This document shows positions 38,820 through 52,873 of a stretch of DNA of 64,000 bases, piece by piece. Every line of letters starts with the position of its first letter. Position 1 is the stretch's first letter. Under the pieces are notes generated by a model that saw only the letters and a list, made by a program, of their open reading frames with translations, did not search any database and was not told the origin of the DNA. Made by a program: the position numbers and the translations under genes. The stretch is from assembly GCA_031277795.1 (NCBI GenBank), contig JAITLQ010000011.1, forward strand, positions 61,744-125,743, given 5' to 3'. The DNA is from Arthrobacter sp. GTDB taxonomy: Bacteria > Actinomycetota > Actinomycetes > Actinomycetales > Micrococcaceae.

Positions 38820-39329
38820 ATGTTGAGTCTTCGCCGACCGTGGGGGCGCAGGGCCAGGCGTGAAGTGCTCTACGCCGAACACCTCCGCACCCTCGATGAG
38901 CAGCGCCCGGTGGGGCAGAGCCCTGGGCCCACCGAGAGTGAACTGGGCGCCGGCCGCGCAGAATTCCTCGGCCGCACGCGGGCGGGCCGTTTTCCTGACC
39001 ACTTCGTGGTGATTGACGTCAATGGGTCCCCCGGGCAGGACCTGACCCGTGTGACATCGTTGCGTTGGAGGGAGCTGCCTCCGGAAGAGATGCTCAGGTT
39101 CATCACCAGCTACTGGGTGTGCGTGCTGCGCACCAACGAGAGTCAAGCTAGCCTGGGCGCTGCCAATGACGAGTTCACGTTCGATACGGCACAAGAGCTG
39201 GAGAGCTTCCTGGCTCCGTTGCAGGTGCTGTGGCTCGGTGCAGTGGAGACGGCGGAACTGCTGGCGAGCGACGAGCTCTCCCCAGACTGGACTCCAGCCG
39301 GCGCGGGACCTGCCGGTCCCCTCAGATGA
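38820..39329 (+). CDS. Hypothetical protein, 169 aa
   Basis: The gene is supported by a good ribosome site (GAGGAGTCTC before ATG), coding-like composition and a terminator right after it. The protein is soluble and acidic to neutral. Residues 55-110 contain FPDHFVVIDVNG and a WRELPPEEMLRFITSYWV segment, and Trp/Leu-rich helices follow. I recognise no family. It lies between the coiled-coil gene and tRNA-Ala; an antisense open frame of similar length is judged less likely because it lacks a ribosome site and has odd composition. Confidence 0.65.
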   Translation: MLSLRRPWGRRARREVLYAEHLRTLDEQRPVGQSPGPTESELGAGRAEFLGRTRAGRFPDHFVVIDVNGSPGQDLTRVTSLRWRELPPEEMLRFITSYWVCVLRTNESQASLGAANDEFTFDTAQELESFLAPLQVLWLGAVETAELLASDELSPDWTPAGAGPAGPLR

Positions 39330-39331
39330 GC

Positions 39332-39366
39332 AAAGAGCCCAGACCACGAGGTCCGGGCTCTTCTTC
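39332..39366. terminator. Bidirectional terminator of tRNA-Ala and hypothetical gene
   Basis: AAAGAGCCCAGACC-acga-GGTCCGGGCTCTTCTTCTTC: an 11-bp stem with one mismatch and A/T-rich flanks on both sides. Confidence 0.82.
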
Positions 39367-39371
39367 TTCGG

Positions 39372-39444
39372 TGGAGGTAAGGGGACTCGAACCCCTAACC
39401 CCCTGCTTGCAAAGCAGGTGCGCTACCAATTGCGCCATACCCCC
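39372..39444 (-). tRNA. tRNA-Ala (TGC)
   Basis: 73 nt on the minus strand. The acceptor GGGGGTA pairs with TACCTCC (one G-T), the anticodon stem is CCTGC/GCAGG with loop TTTGCAA, anticodon TGC. The T-loop GTTCGAGTC is present. No encoded CCA. Adjacent to tRNA-Ile downstream of gyrA, as in Mycobacterium. Confidence 0.97.
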
Positions 39445-39457
39445 GAGGAGGTGGAGT

Positions 39458-39577
39458 TCAGTCTACGGAATCCGTTGCAGATTTCCAGGAGGCCTTCGTT
39501 GCGGCTCTCTCTTGGTATCGGCGGTATCCAACGACCGCTCCGACTGCGGCCAATGCCAGCAGAAGAATCTTCTTCAT
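39458..39577 (-). CDS. DLW-39 family micro-protein (39 aa)
   Basis: A 39-codon gene on the minus strand between the two tRNAs. ATG at 39577 has GAGGTG seven bases upstream. The protein opens MKKILLLALAAVGAVVGYRR (one short hydrophobic helix) and ends in the conserved-looking tail SWKSATDSVD. This matches the actinobacterial DLW-39 family, named for its length and a Asp-Leu-Trp motif; here the tripeptide reads ASW. Members are typically encoded beside these tRNAs downstream of gyrA. Function is unknown; probably membrane-associated. Confidence 0.85.
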   Translation of the reverse strand: MKKILLLALAAVGAVVGYRRYQERAATKASWKSATDSVD

Positions 39578-39612
39578 GTTCACCTCTGAGGGTGGTTCGA
39601 AAGAGGAATCCG

Positions 39613-39686
39613 TGGGCGTACCAAGACTTGAACTTGGGACCTCTTCGTTATCAGCGAAGCGCTCTAACCGCCTGAGCTATACGCCC
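39613..39686 (-). tRNA. tRNA-Ile (GAT)
   Basis: 74 nt on the minus strand. The acceptor GGGCGTA pairs with TACGCCC, discriminator A. The anticodon stem is CTTCG/CGAAG with loop CTGATAA, anticodon GAT. The D-arm TAGCTCAGGCGGTTAGAG and T-arm are standard. It lies between DUF3566 and the micro-protein gene. Confidence 0.97.
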
Positions 39687-39776
39687 TCTTCCATCCCCGT
39701 GGGGACGGTACAACTTTACCTAAGACCGGACGAGGAACCAAATCGGCCCCTCGTCCGGTGCGCGGTGAAGCACAAA

Positions 39777-40384
39777 CTAGTCGTCGGTCAGGGTGACCGA
39801 GACGCCGCCCACCAGGCCCGAGGCCAGGTTGTAGATGAACGCCGAGACCATCGACAGCGCCGAGAGCAGCACCACGTTCACCACGGCGATGATGACGGCG
39901 AAGCTCGTCACCTGACCCATCGAGAGGTAGGTCTTCACGTCGAAGGCTGTGCCACTCGTGGAGCCGAGCACCGTTGCCACGAGCGAGTTGATCTGGTTGA
40001 ACACGCCTGCCACGTCGAAGACGAGCCACAGCAGCACCGCGGCAACCACCGTGATGATGCCCAGCGCCACCGAGAGGAGGAAGGCAAGCTTCAGGACGGA
40101 CCAGACGTCCACCTTGGAGACGAGCAGGCGGGCCTTGCGGACCTTGGCCTTGGGGGCCGGGCGGACGAGGCCCTGCTGGGCGGGGCGCTGCCCCGGACGG
40201 GCCGGCGCTTCCTTGGCCGCCGCGGAGGCGGGCCGGGCCACCGGCTGCGCCGTGCGACCGGGCTGCGCCTGGCGTGCTGCGCCCTGGGCGGGCTGAGCGG
40301 TACGCGGTGCCTGCGCCGGGCGCGCGGTGGCCGTCCTCTGCTGCTGAGGGCGGGGGGCCCTACCCCCGGGCGTGTTGGGCGTGC

Positions 40385-40388
<4 letters not shown>
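39777..40388 (-). CDS. DUF3566 domain membrane protein
   Basis: A 203-aa protein. An Arg/Gln/Pro/Ala-rich disordered N-terminus (about 1-80) is followed by the DUF3566 domain: [21 protein letters not shown], a transmembrane helix, [17 protein letters not shown], and a second helix with [14 protein letters not shown]. The GTG start overlaps the gyrA stop by 4 bp, so it is co-transcribed with gyrB-gyrA. The counterpart in Mycobacterium is Rv0007, also just after gyrA. Role unknown, presumed in the cell envelope. Confidence 0.92.
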
Positions 40389-43045
<2,657 letters not shown>

Positions 43046-43094
43046 AGTGAACAGTTCCTCACGTGTGTGTCAGGGAAGTCTTTAAAGGCACGAC

Positions 43095-43152
43095 GGCGTG
43101 GCGTCGGGCGGGTGCCGCGCCACGCCTCCCGCGGGCAGCGAGGGAGGCGTGG
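43095..43152 (-). promoter_or_regulatory. Mutually exclusive hairpins between gyrB and gyrA
   Basis: In the transcript, the segment from 43130 to 43118 can pair upstream with 43152-43142 (CCACGCCTCCC/GGGAGGCGTGG, 11 bp perfect) or downstream with 43103-43095 (GGCGTGGCG/CGCCACGCC, 9 bp). This is the layout of an attenuator or processing site. No T-run follows, so simple termination is uncertain. Confidence 0.5.
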
Positions 43153-43159
43153 GGCACCG

Positions 43160-45262
<2,103 letters not shown>

Positions 45263-45559
45263 GAGTGTTCCGGGCTCCTTGCGCGCAGATGGTGGACGTG
45301 CCGCCCCACCGGGCCCGCGCTGGACGCCGGAAAGGCCTTTCCATTCTACCGCGTGTCGCTCGAAAACGGGGGGTTCTCGGGACGCGACATTGCGCCAACG
45401 GCCTAAAAACGTCCCTCACAGCCTCGCGAGGCGCTGGGAGGGTGATCGCTCGCAGACAACCCTCGTCGCACTGACGGGCCGCTGAGGCGTTCCGTTGACC
45501 CGGCGTCGCGGAACGGGACCACCCGGCACCCATCCGGGACGGGCCCGCCCGTTCGGTGC
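45263..45559. other. gyrB upstream region
   Basis: 297 bp without a gene, between the 3' end of the DciA-like gene and gyrB. It should hold the gyrB promoter. Hairpin-prone stretches occur near 45485-45560, including GGGACGGGCCCGCCCG. No operator is recognised. Confidence 0.5.
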
Positions 45560-46201
45560 CTACCCGTAGGTGTCGCGGGGTCCGCGCCCGCCTTGTGCCG
45601 TGCGCAGCCCGTGCTTCCATGAGGGGCCGGCCGGGCCGAGCACCTTGAGGGTCGTCACGACGCCCGCGCCCACCGTCGCGTCGAAGCGCTTGAGCACCGT
45701 GTGCTGCATGAGCCGCAGCTGCGTCGCCCACGAGGTCGAGTCGCACCTGACCACCACGATGGTGTTCTCGAAGGACTCCGGCTCGGTGTGTGCAGCGATG
45801 TCGGGTCCGACGATCTCGGCCCAGCGCGTGAGCACCGACCCCACGGCGACCGGATCGCTCCAGCCGCGCGAACGCACCAGGGAGGAGATGACGCGGCCGA
45901 GCCCCACGGGATCGCGGCCCTCGTCGTCCTTGGCCACGCCGGCCGGGCGTTCCCCGCGGGCGGCGGCCTTGCGCGCCGCCGCCTTCTCCCGTGCCCTCGC
46001 CACCTGCGCGGCGCCACGGCGGACCTCGCCGCGCTCTTGGGCCGCGTTCCTCGCCCGCTGGAGCGCCACCTTGGGGGCGTCCGCCTCGTCGAGGGTGACC
46101 TCACCCGGAAGATTCTCGGGGCGCGCGAAATCGGCCTCCGGCTCGCCGCCGTCCTCCGTGACGGGATCCGGGGTGGGGATCCATTCCCGCGGCTCGTTCA
46201 C
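45560..46201 (-). CDS. DUF721/DciA-like protein
   Basis: A 213-aa protein. A long Ala/Arg/Glu-rich N-terminal extension (about 1-100) precedes the DUF721 domain (about 100-200), seen in [33 protein letters not shown]-like [17 protein letters not shown], and LKRF. Bacterial DUF721 proteins include DciA, the ancestral loader of the replicative helicase DnaB, so a role in replication initiation is likely. The GTG start overlaps the recF stop by 4 bp. It occupies the standard recF-gyrB interval. Confidence 0.9.
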   Translation of the reverse strand: MNEPREWIPTPDPVTEDGGEPEADFARPENLPGEVTLDEADAPKVALQRARNAAQERGEVRRGAAQVARAREKAAARKAAARGERPAGVAKDDEGRDPVGLGRVISSLVRSRGWSDPVAVGSVLTRWAEIVGPDIAAHTEPESFENTIVVVRCDSTSWATQLRLMQHTVLKRFDATVGAGVVTTLKVLGPAGPSWKHGLRTAQGGRGPRDTYG

Positions 46202-47715
46202 GCCGGCTCACCGCCCAGCGCCTCGGCCACGAGCATGGCCTGCGGCGAGGCGGCGCCGTGACTCGGCTGTGGCGCCTCGGAGGCGCCCGACGACGTGTCC
46301 GGCGCCTCCCCCACGACGTCCGCCTCGGGCGACGCGGCGGCGTCGGGCACGGGGGCCGCCCCCTCGGTGGCCACGGCAGCGCCGGGCGACGAGCCGGCGT
46401 CGTGCACCGGACGCCCACCCTCGGTGACTTGGGCGACGTCGGGTGCGCCGGCGGCGTCGGGCACGCTCGCCTCGGTCTCGGAGCCTCCGTCCCCCTCGGG
46501 GGACGAGCCGGCGCCCGGCGAGGCCGGCGTGGGTGCCGGCGCGGCACCTACCCAGCCGGGGCCCACCGGGATGAGGCGGGCGTCGAGCTCGGAGGGAACA
46601 TCTTCGCGGACGGCCGCCGTCACGATGATCTGCTCCGCCTGCGTCACCGTGGCCACGAGTTTGGCGCGGCGGCGGGAGTCGAGCTCGGCAAAGACGTCGT
46701 CGAGCATGAGGACGGGGCGCGCGGTCGGGGCCGGATCGTCCTCGGTGAGCACGCTGTAGGAGGCCAGGCGCAGGGCCAGGGCCAGGGACCACGTCTCCCC
46801 GTGCGAGGCAAAGCCCTTGGCCGGGGCGGGACCCAGGGCGAGCATGACATCGTCGCGGTGGGGCCCCACGAGCGTCACGCCGCGCTCGGCCTCGCGCCGC
46901 CGCGCCCCCTGCAGCGCCGCCAAGAGGAGCGCCTCGTACTCGGGGAGGGAGGCCCCCACGAGGCGCGGGTCGGCCACGGGTTCCCCGGGCTGCGCCACGC
47001 GCTCGGCGTCGCCCGTCACGGTGCTCAGGTACAGGGCGGTGGCCGGCTTGGAGCCGTCCGTCAGCGAGGCGTAGGCTTCGGCCAGGTGCGGGGCGATCAG
47101 GCCGAGCACGTGCACGCGGTTGCGTAGGACCCTGGCCCCCGCCTGCGCGAGGTGGGCGTCCCACACGTCAAGCGTCGCCTCGTGGGAGGCGTTCATGCGG
47201 CCGCCACCCCTGATCGACTTCAGCAGGGCATTGCGCTGCTTGAGGACCCGCTCGTAGTCGGCCCTCGCCGCGCCCTGATCCGGGCGCAGCTGGACCACCA
47301 GGTCATCGAGGAAGCGACGCCTGGCCCCGGGATCGCCCTTGACGAGCTCGAGGTCCTCCGGGGCAAAGAGCACGCTGCGCACGATCCCGAGGGCCTCGCG
47401 GGCCCGGGTTGGATTCGATCGGTTGATCCTGGCGCGGTTGGCCCGGCCGGGGATGACCTCCAGCTCCACGGCCGTGCCCTGCTTGCCCCGCTCAACCCTG
47501 GCACCCACGATGGCCCGCTCCGCGCCGAAGCGCACGAGCGGGGCATCGTTGGCCACGCGGTGCGAGGCCTGGGTGGAGAGGTAGCCGATCGCCTCGACCA
47601 CGTTCGTCTTGCCCACCCCGTTGTGGCCAACGAGCACGCTCGTGCCCGCCCCGAGCTCCAGCTCGGCGAGGGCGTAGCTGCGAAAATCGCGCAGCGTGAG
47701 GTGGGAGACGAACAC
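46198..47715 (-). CDS. recF: RecF with long disordered C-terminal extension
   Basis: A 505-aa SMC-like ATPase that loads RecA at gaps in DNA. Walker A is GHNGVGKTN (about 30-38), a signature-type motif lies in the C-terminal half, and Walker B is [11 protein letters not shown]. The normal RecF body ends near residue 385 ([11 protein letters not shown]). About 120 further residues are low-complexity Ala/Pro/Gly/Ser/Asp/Glu with loosely repeated blocks such as VPDAA and SPGA. RecF proteins are usually 360-400 aa. The DNA of the extension stays in frame and the stop overlaps the next start. Confidence 0.93.
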   Translation of the reverse strand: MFVSHLTLRDFRSYALAELELGAGTSVLVGHNGVGKTNVVEAIGYLSTQASHRVANDAPLVRFGAERAIVGARVERGKQGTAVELEVIPGRANRARINRSNPTRAREALGIVRSVLFAPEDLELVKGDPGARRRFLDDLVVQLRPDQGAARADYERVLKQRNALLKSIRGGGRMNASHEATLDVWDAHLAQAGARVLRNRVHVLGLIAPHLAEAYASLTDGSKPATALYLSTVTGDAERVAQPGEPVADPRLVGASLPEYEALLLAALQGARRREAERGVTLVGPHRDDVMLALGPAPAKGFASHGETWSLALALRLASYSVLTEDDPAPTARPVLMLDDVFAELDSRRRAKLVATVTQAEQIIVTAAVREDVPSELDARLIPVGPGWVGAAPAPTPASPGAGSSPEGDGGSETEASVPDAAGAPDVAQVTEGGRPVHDAGSSPGAAVATEGAAPVPDAAASPEADVVGEAPDTSSGASEAPQPSHGAASPQAMLVAEALGGEPA

Positions 47716-47725
47716 GGCCCGCTGC

Positions 47726-48607
47726 TCAGGCCTTCTTCACGGCGTGGCCGCCGAACTGATGGCGCAGGGCGGAGACCATCTTCAGCTGCGGGGACTCCTC
47801 GTCGCGCGAGGCAAAGCGCGCGAAGAGCGCGGAGGTGATGACCGGCATCGGCACCGCCTCGGTGATGGCCTCCTCGACCGTCCAGCGCCCCTCGCCGGAG
47901 TCCTCGACCCACGGGGCAACCTGGGCCAGCTCGGGGTCCTCGTCCAGGGCGTTCACGAGCAGATCGAGCAGCCAGGAGCGCACCACGGTGCCCTTCTGCC
48001 AGGCCTTGAAGGTGCCGGGAACGTCCTTGATGATGTCCTTGCGCTCCAGGAGCTCGTAGCCCTCGGCGTACGCCTGCATGAGCCCGTACTCGATGCCATT
48101 GTGGACCATCTTCGCGTAGTGGCCGGCGCCCACCTCGCCCACGTGGACGAACGAATCGGCGCGCTCGCCCTCGGGTCGCAACGCGTCGAAGATCGGCATG
48201 AGCTCGGCGATGTCCTCGGGGGAGCCGCCCGCCATGAGGCCGTAGCCGTTCTCCAGACCCCAGACGCCGCCGGAGACGCCGCAATCCACGAACCGCACGT
48301 CCCTGGCGCCCAGCTCGCTGGCGTGGCGGGCGTCGTCGGTGAAGCGCGAGTTGCCACCGTCGATGATCAGGTCGCCCGCGCTCAGCAGCCCGCCGAGCTC
48401 GGCTATGACGGCGTCGGTGATCTCGCCGGCCGGAACCATGACCCAGACGACGCGCGGCGCGGGAAGCGCTGCCACCATGTCCTGGACCGAGGCCACATCG
48501 CTGACGTCTGGGTTGCGGTCGTAGCCGATGACCGTGTGGCCACCGCGGCGGAGGCGCTCTCGCATGTTGCCGCCCATTTTGCCCAGGCCAATCATGCCAA
48601 GGTGCAT
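47726..48607 (-). CDS. gnd: 6-phosphogluconate dehydrogenase, short (decarboxylating) form
   Basis: A 293-aa enzyme that converts 6-phosphogluconate to ribulose 5-phosphate with reduction of NAD(P). Dinucleotide motif GLGKMGGN is at residues about 7-14; [32 protein letters not shown] and the active-site [10 protein letters not shown] follow. The start ATG at 48607 follows CGGAGGAATT; the longer frame is unneeded. The short form (about 300 aa) is typical of this branch, unlike the roughly 470-aa classical enzyme. Its place between dnaN and recF is common in Streptomyces and relatives. Confidence 0.95.
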   Translation of the reverse strand: MHLGMIGLGKMGGNMRERLRRGGHTVIGYDRNPDVSDVASVQDMVAALPAPRVVWVMVPAGEITDAVIAELGGLLSAGDLIIDGGNSRFTDDARHASELGARDVRFVDCGVSGGVWGLENGYGLMAGGSPEDIAELMPIFDALRPEGERADSFVHVGEVGAGHYAKMVHNGIEYGLMQAYAEGYELLERKDIIKDVPGTFKAWQKGTVVRSWLLDLLVNALDEDPELAQVAPWVEDSGEGRWTVEEAITEAVPMPVITSALFARFASRDEESPQLKMVSALRHQFGGHAVKKA

Positions 48608-48741
48608 GTCAATTCCTCCGATGGAATCAGGTGGGTCCGCAAGCCACGTCGCTGGGGCCGCAGTGCTCATTTCTGTTGTTGATGTTTCCTTCGCTACGAA
48701 CGCGAAAGGGGCGCCGACGGCGCCCCCGACGCGACGGGCGC

Positions 48742-49866
48742 TCAGGCGTTCGGCAGGCGCACCGGCATGACGAGGTAGCGGTAGGCGTCGTCGTCCTCGC
48801 CGCTCTCTTCCTTCTGCGCCGTGAGCATCGCCGGCTTGGGCGCGGAGGTGAAGGAGAACCGCACAAACTCGGAATCGAAGGCGGCCAGGCCCTCTGAGAG
48901 GTAGGCGGGGTTGAACGCGACGGTGATGTCCTCGCCGTCCAGCAGCGTCTCGATGCTTTCCTCCGCCTGGGCATCCTCGCCGGTGCCGGCGTCCAGGGCG
49001 ACCTGGCCCTGGGTGAACTGCAGGCGGACGGGCGTGTTGCGCTCGGCCACAACGGAGACGCGGCGCACGGCCTCCACGAGGTCCGAGGTGCGCACCGACG
49101 CGTGGATGGGCGAGCTCTCCGGGAAGAGCGAACGGATCTTGGGGTAGTCGCCGTCCACGAGGAGGGTGGTGGTGCGGCGGGCGCCGGAGGAGAAGCCCAT
49201 GAGGTCTCCCTTAGGGGAGAGCGCCAGGGTGAGGTCTCCCGCCCCGCCCAAGGTCTTGGCCGCTTCGCTGAGGGTGCGGGCCTTGATGAGCGCGGAGGTC
49301 TGGATGCCGGGGGTCGCCGGGCGCCAGGCCAGCTCGCGCAGCGAGAGCCGGTAACGGTCCGTGGCCAGCAGCGTCATGGTGTCGTCGTCGAACTCGACCT
49401 TGATGCCGGTCAGGATCGGCAGGGTGTCGTCCTTGGAGGCGGCAACGATGACCTGGGCCACGGCGTGGGCGAACTCGGCGCCGTCGACGAGGCCGAGCAC
49501 CTCCGGCTGCGCCGGGAGGGTCGGGTACTCGCTCACCGGCATGGTGGCCAGGTGGAAGCGGGAGCGGCCGCAGCGCACCTGCACTTTGGTCCCGTCGGTC
49601 TCAATGGTGACGGCGGCCTGCGGAAGGCTGCGGCAGATCTCGGCCAGCAACTTGCCCGAGACGAGGATCGTGCCCTCTTCCTCGATCTGGGCCTCGATCT
49701 CCAGGTGGGCGCTCGTCTCGTAGTCGAAGCCCTCCAGGGTGACGATGCCGGAGGTTGCCGTGATGAGGATGCCTGCCAGGACGGGAGACGCCGGACGCTG
49801 GGCGAGGGACCTGGCCGTCCAGGTCACCGCCTCGGTGAGGACGTCGCGTTCCACGCTGAACTTCAC
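48742..49866 (-). CDS. dnaN: DNA polymerase III beta subunit (sliding clamp)
   Basis: A 374-aa clamp that encircles DNA and tethers polymerase. Three structurally similar domains cover the whole length; it begins MKFSVERDVLTEAVTWTARS and ends with YLVMPVRLPNA, the usual VMP-R signature. GTG start at 49866 follows AAAGGTGG. It is downstream of dnaA across the 503-bp spacer and ahead of gnd and recF. Confidence 0.97.
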   Translation of the reverse strand: MKFSVERDVLTEAVTWTARSLAQRPASPVLAGILITATSGIVTLEGFDYETSAHLEIEAQIEEEGTILVSGKLLAEICRSLPQAAVTIETDGTKVQVRCGRSRFHLATMPVSEYPTLPAQPEVLGLVDGAEFAHAVAQVIVAASKDDTLPILTGIKVEFDDDTMTLLATDRYRLSLRELAWRPATPGIQTSALIKARTLSEAAKTLGGAGDLTLALSPKGDLMGFSSGARRTTTLLVDGDYPKIRSLFPESSPIHASVRTSDLVEAVRRVSVVAERNTPVRLQFTQGQVALDAGTGEDAQAEESIETLLDGEDITVAFNPAYLSEGLAAFDSEFVRFSFTSAPKPAMLTAQKEESGEDDDAYRYLVMPVRLPNA

Positions 49867-50369
49867 GGGTGGCCACCTTTCGCCCTGGCTTGACGGGCTT
49901 CGAAACGGAAGAGATCTGGACGTTCAGCCTACCTTCGGCTTTGGCGTCGTTGCGTCTCGAGTGCATCAGTGATGCGTAGCTCACGTCAACGATTGTGAGG
50001 GAGGGGTGGGATGCGGTGTCAGGGTAGCTGGCTGGGATTGATCCGGAAGCTGATCTGTTTTCGGATCGAACTGGAAGGGGGCCAGGGGAACACGTTGTTT
50101 GGTGTCTGAAGGAAGAGTGGGAGTGTTAATAACCGCTGTGGAATCTGTGGAAAACCCTCTTCAGCCCTGGAATCCCGGGGATTTCACCTGTTGATGAACT
50201 GTCGAGAGCCGCCGGGACTCGGTCTCAGCCCCTGTGCATGAAACTCGATGCCATCCACATCGTCCACAGGCGGCCTGCGCTCGCCCACAACTTGTCCCCC
50301 GGCTGTCCACGGAGTTGTCCACCGAAGGCCGGTTTTCCCCGGGATTGAAGGGAAATGTGGGGGTGGAAC
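49867..50369. other. dnaA-dnaN spacer, canonical oriC position
   Basis: 503 bp without genes. In most actinobacteria this spacer contains oriC. DnaA-like sites seen are TTTTCCACA (minus, 50146-50154), TTGTCCACC (50315), TCATGCACA (minus, 50233-50241), CGTCCACAG, CTGTCCACG and CATCCACAT; no perfect TTATCCACA or TTGTCCACA is found. A modestly AT-rich stretch, GTGTTAATAACC, lies near 50124-50135. It is the likely oriC by position, but with weaker boxes than elsewhere in the window. Confidence 0.65.
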
Positions 50370-51845
50370 TCAGTCGCGGTGCTGCTGCTTGATCTTGTTC
50401 GTGAGCTCGGTGACCTGGTTGTAGATGGCCCGGCGTTCGGCCATGAGCTCGCGGATCTTGCGGTCGGCGTGGATCACCGTGGTGTGGTCACGGCCGCCCA
50501 TGAGCTCGCCGATCTTGGGCAGCGACATGTCCGTCAACTCGCGCAGGAGGTACATGGCGATCTGGCGGGCCGTCACGAGCGTGCGGGTGCGCGACTTGGA
50601 GTTCAGTTCCTCGATGGTCAGGTCGAAGTACTCGGCGGTGAGGGCCACGATTGCCTGCGGGGTGATGACCTGGGCGTCCTCATCCGAGATGAGGTCCTTG
50701 AGCACGTGCTCCGCCACGTCAAGCGTCACGGGCTGGCGGTTGAGCGAGGCGTAGGCCGTGACGCGGATCAGGGCGCCCTCGAGCTCGCGGATGTTGGTGG
50801 AGATCTTCGAGGCGATGTACTCCATGACATCGTCCGGCGCGGAGAGCCCTTCCGCATGGGCCTTCTTGCGAAGGATCGCGATGCGGGTCTCCAGCTCCGG
50901 CGGCTGGATGTCGGTGAGCAGGCCCCACTCGAAGCGCGAGCGCATGCGGTCCTCGAAGCCGGCGAGCTGCTTGGGCGGCAGGTCGGAGGTGATGACGACC
51001 TGCTTATTGTGGTTGTGCAGGGCGTTGAAGGTATGGAAGAACTCCTCCTGCGTCGCGTCCTTGTTCGCGAGGAACTGGATGTCGTCGATGAGCAGGATGT
51101 CGACGTTGCGGTACGTCTGCTTGAAGCTCGTGCCCTCGTCGTCGCGGATGGAGTTGATGAAGTCGTTGGTGAACTCCTCCGAGTTCACGTAGCGCACGCG
51201 GATGCCGTGGTAGAGGTGGCGGGCGTAGTGGCCGATCGCGTGCAGCAGGTGGGTCTTGCCCAGGCCGGAGCCGCCGTAGATGAAGAGCGGGTTGTAGGCC
51301 TTGGCCGGAGCCTCGGCCACGGCGACGGCCGCCGCGTGGGCGAAGCGGTTGGACGAACCGATGACGAAGGTGTCGAAGACGTACTTCGGATTCAGGCGGC
51401 CGAACTCCGTGGAGGTCGACGGCGGCGCCGGCTGCGGCGCCTGCCCTTGGGTCCGCGCGTGGGGGACAGGGTGGTGGAGGCGCTCGCGGTCGCCGTTCTC
51501 CTGCTCGACGACGCCCTGCTGGCTTTCATTGCGGTCCACCCGGGTGGGGGGAACGTTGGGCTCCGGTTCCTGCGCGAGGTCGCTGTCGATCGTGAACGCG
51601 CAGAGAATGTCGTGCCCAAAGACGGTGCGCAGGGCATCATCCAGCGGGGACTTCAGCTGGTTCTGCAGGACCTCGCGGGCCAGTTCACTCGGCACGGCGA
51701 GGAGCAACGTGGACTCCATGAGCCCCAGGGGCTGGGCGAGGTCGATGAAGCCGCGCTGACGCGGGGAGACTCGATCGTCCTGCTCGAGCGTGCGGACGAC
51801 CTGACGCCAGGCGCTGCCGACGCTATTGGATTCATCGCTGCTCAC
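50370..51845 (-). CDS. dnaA: Chromosomal replication initiator DnaA
   Basis: A 491-aa initiator. Domain I covers about 1-85 (helicase-loading), a Pro/Gln/Arg-rich linker follows, and the AAA+ domain (about 150-370) has Walker A GGSGLGKT, Walker B LLIDDIQFL and sensor motifs. Domain IV at the C-terminus has the DNA-binding signature GGRDHTTVIHA. The GTG start at 51845 (MSSDESN) is chosen over a much longer open frame; GGAAGAGG lies upstream. It binds the DnaA boxes listed elsewhere in this window. Confidence 0.98.
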   Translation of the reverse strand: MSSDESNSVGSAWRQVVRTLEQDDRVSPRQRGFIDLAQPLGLMESTLLLAVPSELAREVLQNQLKSPLDDALRTVFGHDILCAFTIDSDLAQEPEPNVPPTRVDRNESQQGVVEQENGDRERLHHPVPHARTQGQAPQPAPPSTSTEFGRLNPKYVFDTFVIGSSNRFAHAAAVAVAEAPAKAYNPLFIYGGSGLGKTHLLHAIGHYARHLYHGIRVRYVNSEEFTNDFINSIRDDEGTSFKQTYRNVDILLIDDIQFLANKDATQEEFFHTFNALHNHNKQVVITSDLPPKQLAGFEDRMRSRFEWGLLTDIQPPELETRIAILRKKAHAEGLSAPDDVMEYIASKISTNIRELEGALIRVTAYASLNRQPVTLDVAEHVLKDLISDEDAQVITPQAIVALTAEYFDLTIEELNSKSRTRTLVTARQIAMYLLRELTDMSLPKIGELMGGRDHTTVIHADRKIRELMAERRAIYNQVTELTNKIKQQHRD

Positions 51846-52304
51846 GCTCAAGTGCCTCTTCCCCGGGAGGAACCTCCCGCGCTCCGCGGCGGAACCTCCG
51901 GCGCGAGTCTCCACGGTACCCGGCGCGGGAGGGGTTATGCACAGGCCGAGCGACCCGTATGGGGAAAAACTCACCCGAAAGGACGGGATATCCCCATCGA
52001 TCTCCCCAGATTGTGGATAATGGATGTGAACAGGCGGTGGACAGCTCACGTCCTGTGCCCGGCCCGCGAGCCCTCGGCCAGTGTTGTGTGTGATGCGCCA
52101 CGGCAGTTTGACCCATGCCCGTGCCCTCATCTACCGTTAACAAGTCCCTCAATGTGACGCTGGGTGCCTTGCGCACCCGTCAGTCACCGGATTCCTCGCC
52201 GAGGAGGCCGGAGGGGCCTCAAGTTTGACCGATGCATCCATCCCGTTCTTCCTCTTTCTGTCGCGGCGGGCGATGCCTGAGAACGACGACATGGAGTGAG
52301 CACC
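51846..52304. other. dnaA-rpmH divergent spacer with DnaA boxes
   Basis: 459 bp without genes; it contains the divergent promoters of dnaA and rpmH. DnaA boxes include TTATGCACA at 51935-51943, a perfect TTATCCACA on the minus strand at 52012-52020 and CTGTTCACA (minus) at 52025-52033. This part may belong to a bipartite origin or to autoregulation of dnaA. Confidence 0.7.
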
Positions 52305-52442
52305 GTGAGCAAGCGGACTTTCCAGCCGAACAACCGCCGCCGCGCCAAGAAGCACGGTTTCCGTCTGCGTATGCGTACGCGTGCGGGCCGCGCCATCCTG
52401 GCCAGCCGCCGCAGCAAGGGCCGCAAGGCCCTCTCGGCCTGA
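52305..52442 (+). CDS. rpmH: 50S ribosomal protein L34
   Basis: A 45-aa, very basic ribosomal protein. GTG start at 52305, then [20 protein letters not shown], the standard L34 opening, and the ending [12 protein letters not shown]. It is the first gene of the rightward rpmH-rnpA-yidD-yidC-jag-rsmG group and diverges from dnaA, as in nearly all bacteria. Confidence 0.97.
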   Translation: MSKRTFQPNNRRRAKKHGFRLRMRTRAGRAILASRRSKGRKALSA

Positions 52443-52498
52443 TTCACGGGAGCGGGCTCCCCTTGTAGGGAGACCCTTCCGCGACGACGAAGGTCACT

Positions 52499-52873
52499 TT
52501 GCTGCCCCGCATGCACCGTCTGTGCGACGGGCGCGAGCTGAAAACAACAGTGCGTTCCGGCACCCGTTTCGGGTGCCGGAACTTCGTCGTCTCTACGCTC
52601 GTTCATTCTTCTGAAGATGCCGGGCCGGCCAGGTTCGGCTTTGTCGTCTCCAAGAAGGTGGGCAATGCTGTGGTCAGGAACCTCGTCAAGCGACGCTTAC
52701 GTGAGGCTGCCTGGCTTGAGCTGAAGGCCGGGTTCTCCGGTGCGGACGTCGTGGTGCGGGCCCTGCCGGCCGCCGCAGACGCCGATTGGCAGCACCTCGT
52801 GAAGGACCTGAGTAAGGGCCTCAAGCGCACCGCCGGCCGGGCTAAGGCCCCGGGCCAGAGCGATGCACCGTGA
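52499..52873 (+). CDS. rnpA: Ribonuclease P protein component
   Basis: A 124-aa basic protein subunit of RNase P, which helps the catalytic RNA trim tRNA 5' ends. It starts with TTG ([11 protein letters not shown]) after GAAGG. The family motif [21 protein letters not shown] is at about 45-66. It is 56 bp after rpmH and overlaps the yidD start by 4 bp. Confidence 0.95.
   Translation: MLPRMHRLCDGRELKTTVRSGTRFGCRNFVVSTLVHSSEDAGPARFGFVVSKKVGNAVVRNLVKRRLREAAWLELKAGFSGADVVVRALPAAADADWQHLVKDLSKGLKRTAGRAKAPGQSDAP

Noticed and set aside
38799..39347. Minus-strand open frame opposite the 169-aa hypothetical gene
   Set aside because: It runs through a terminator stem and lacks a ribosome site, while the plus-strand frame has both a good ribosome site and a following terminator.
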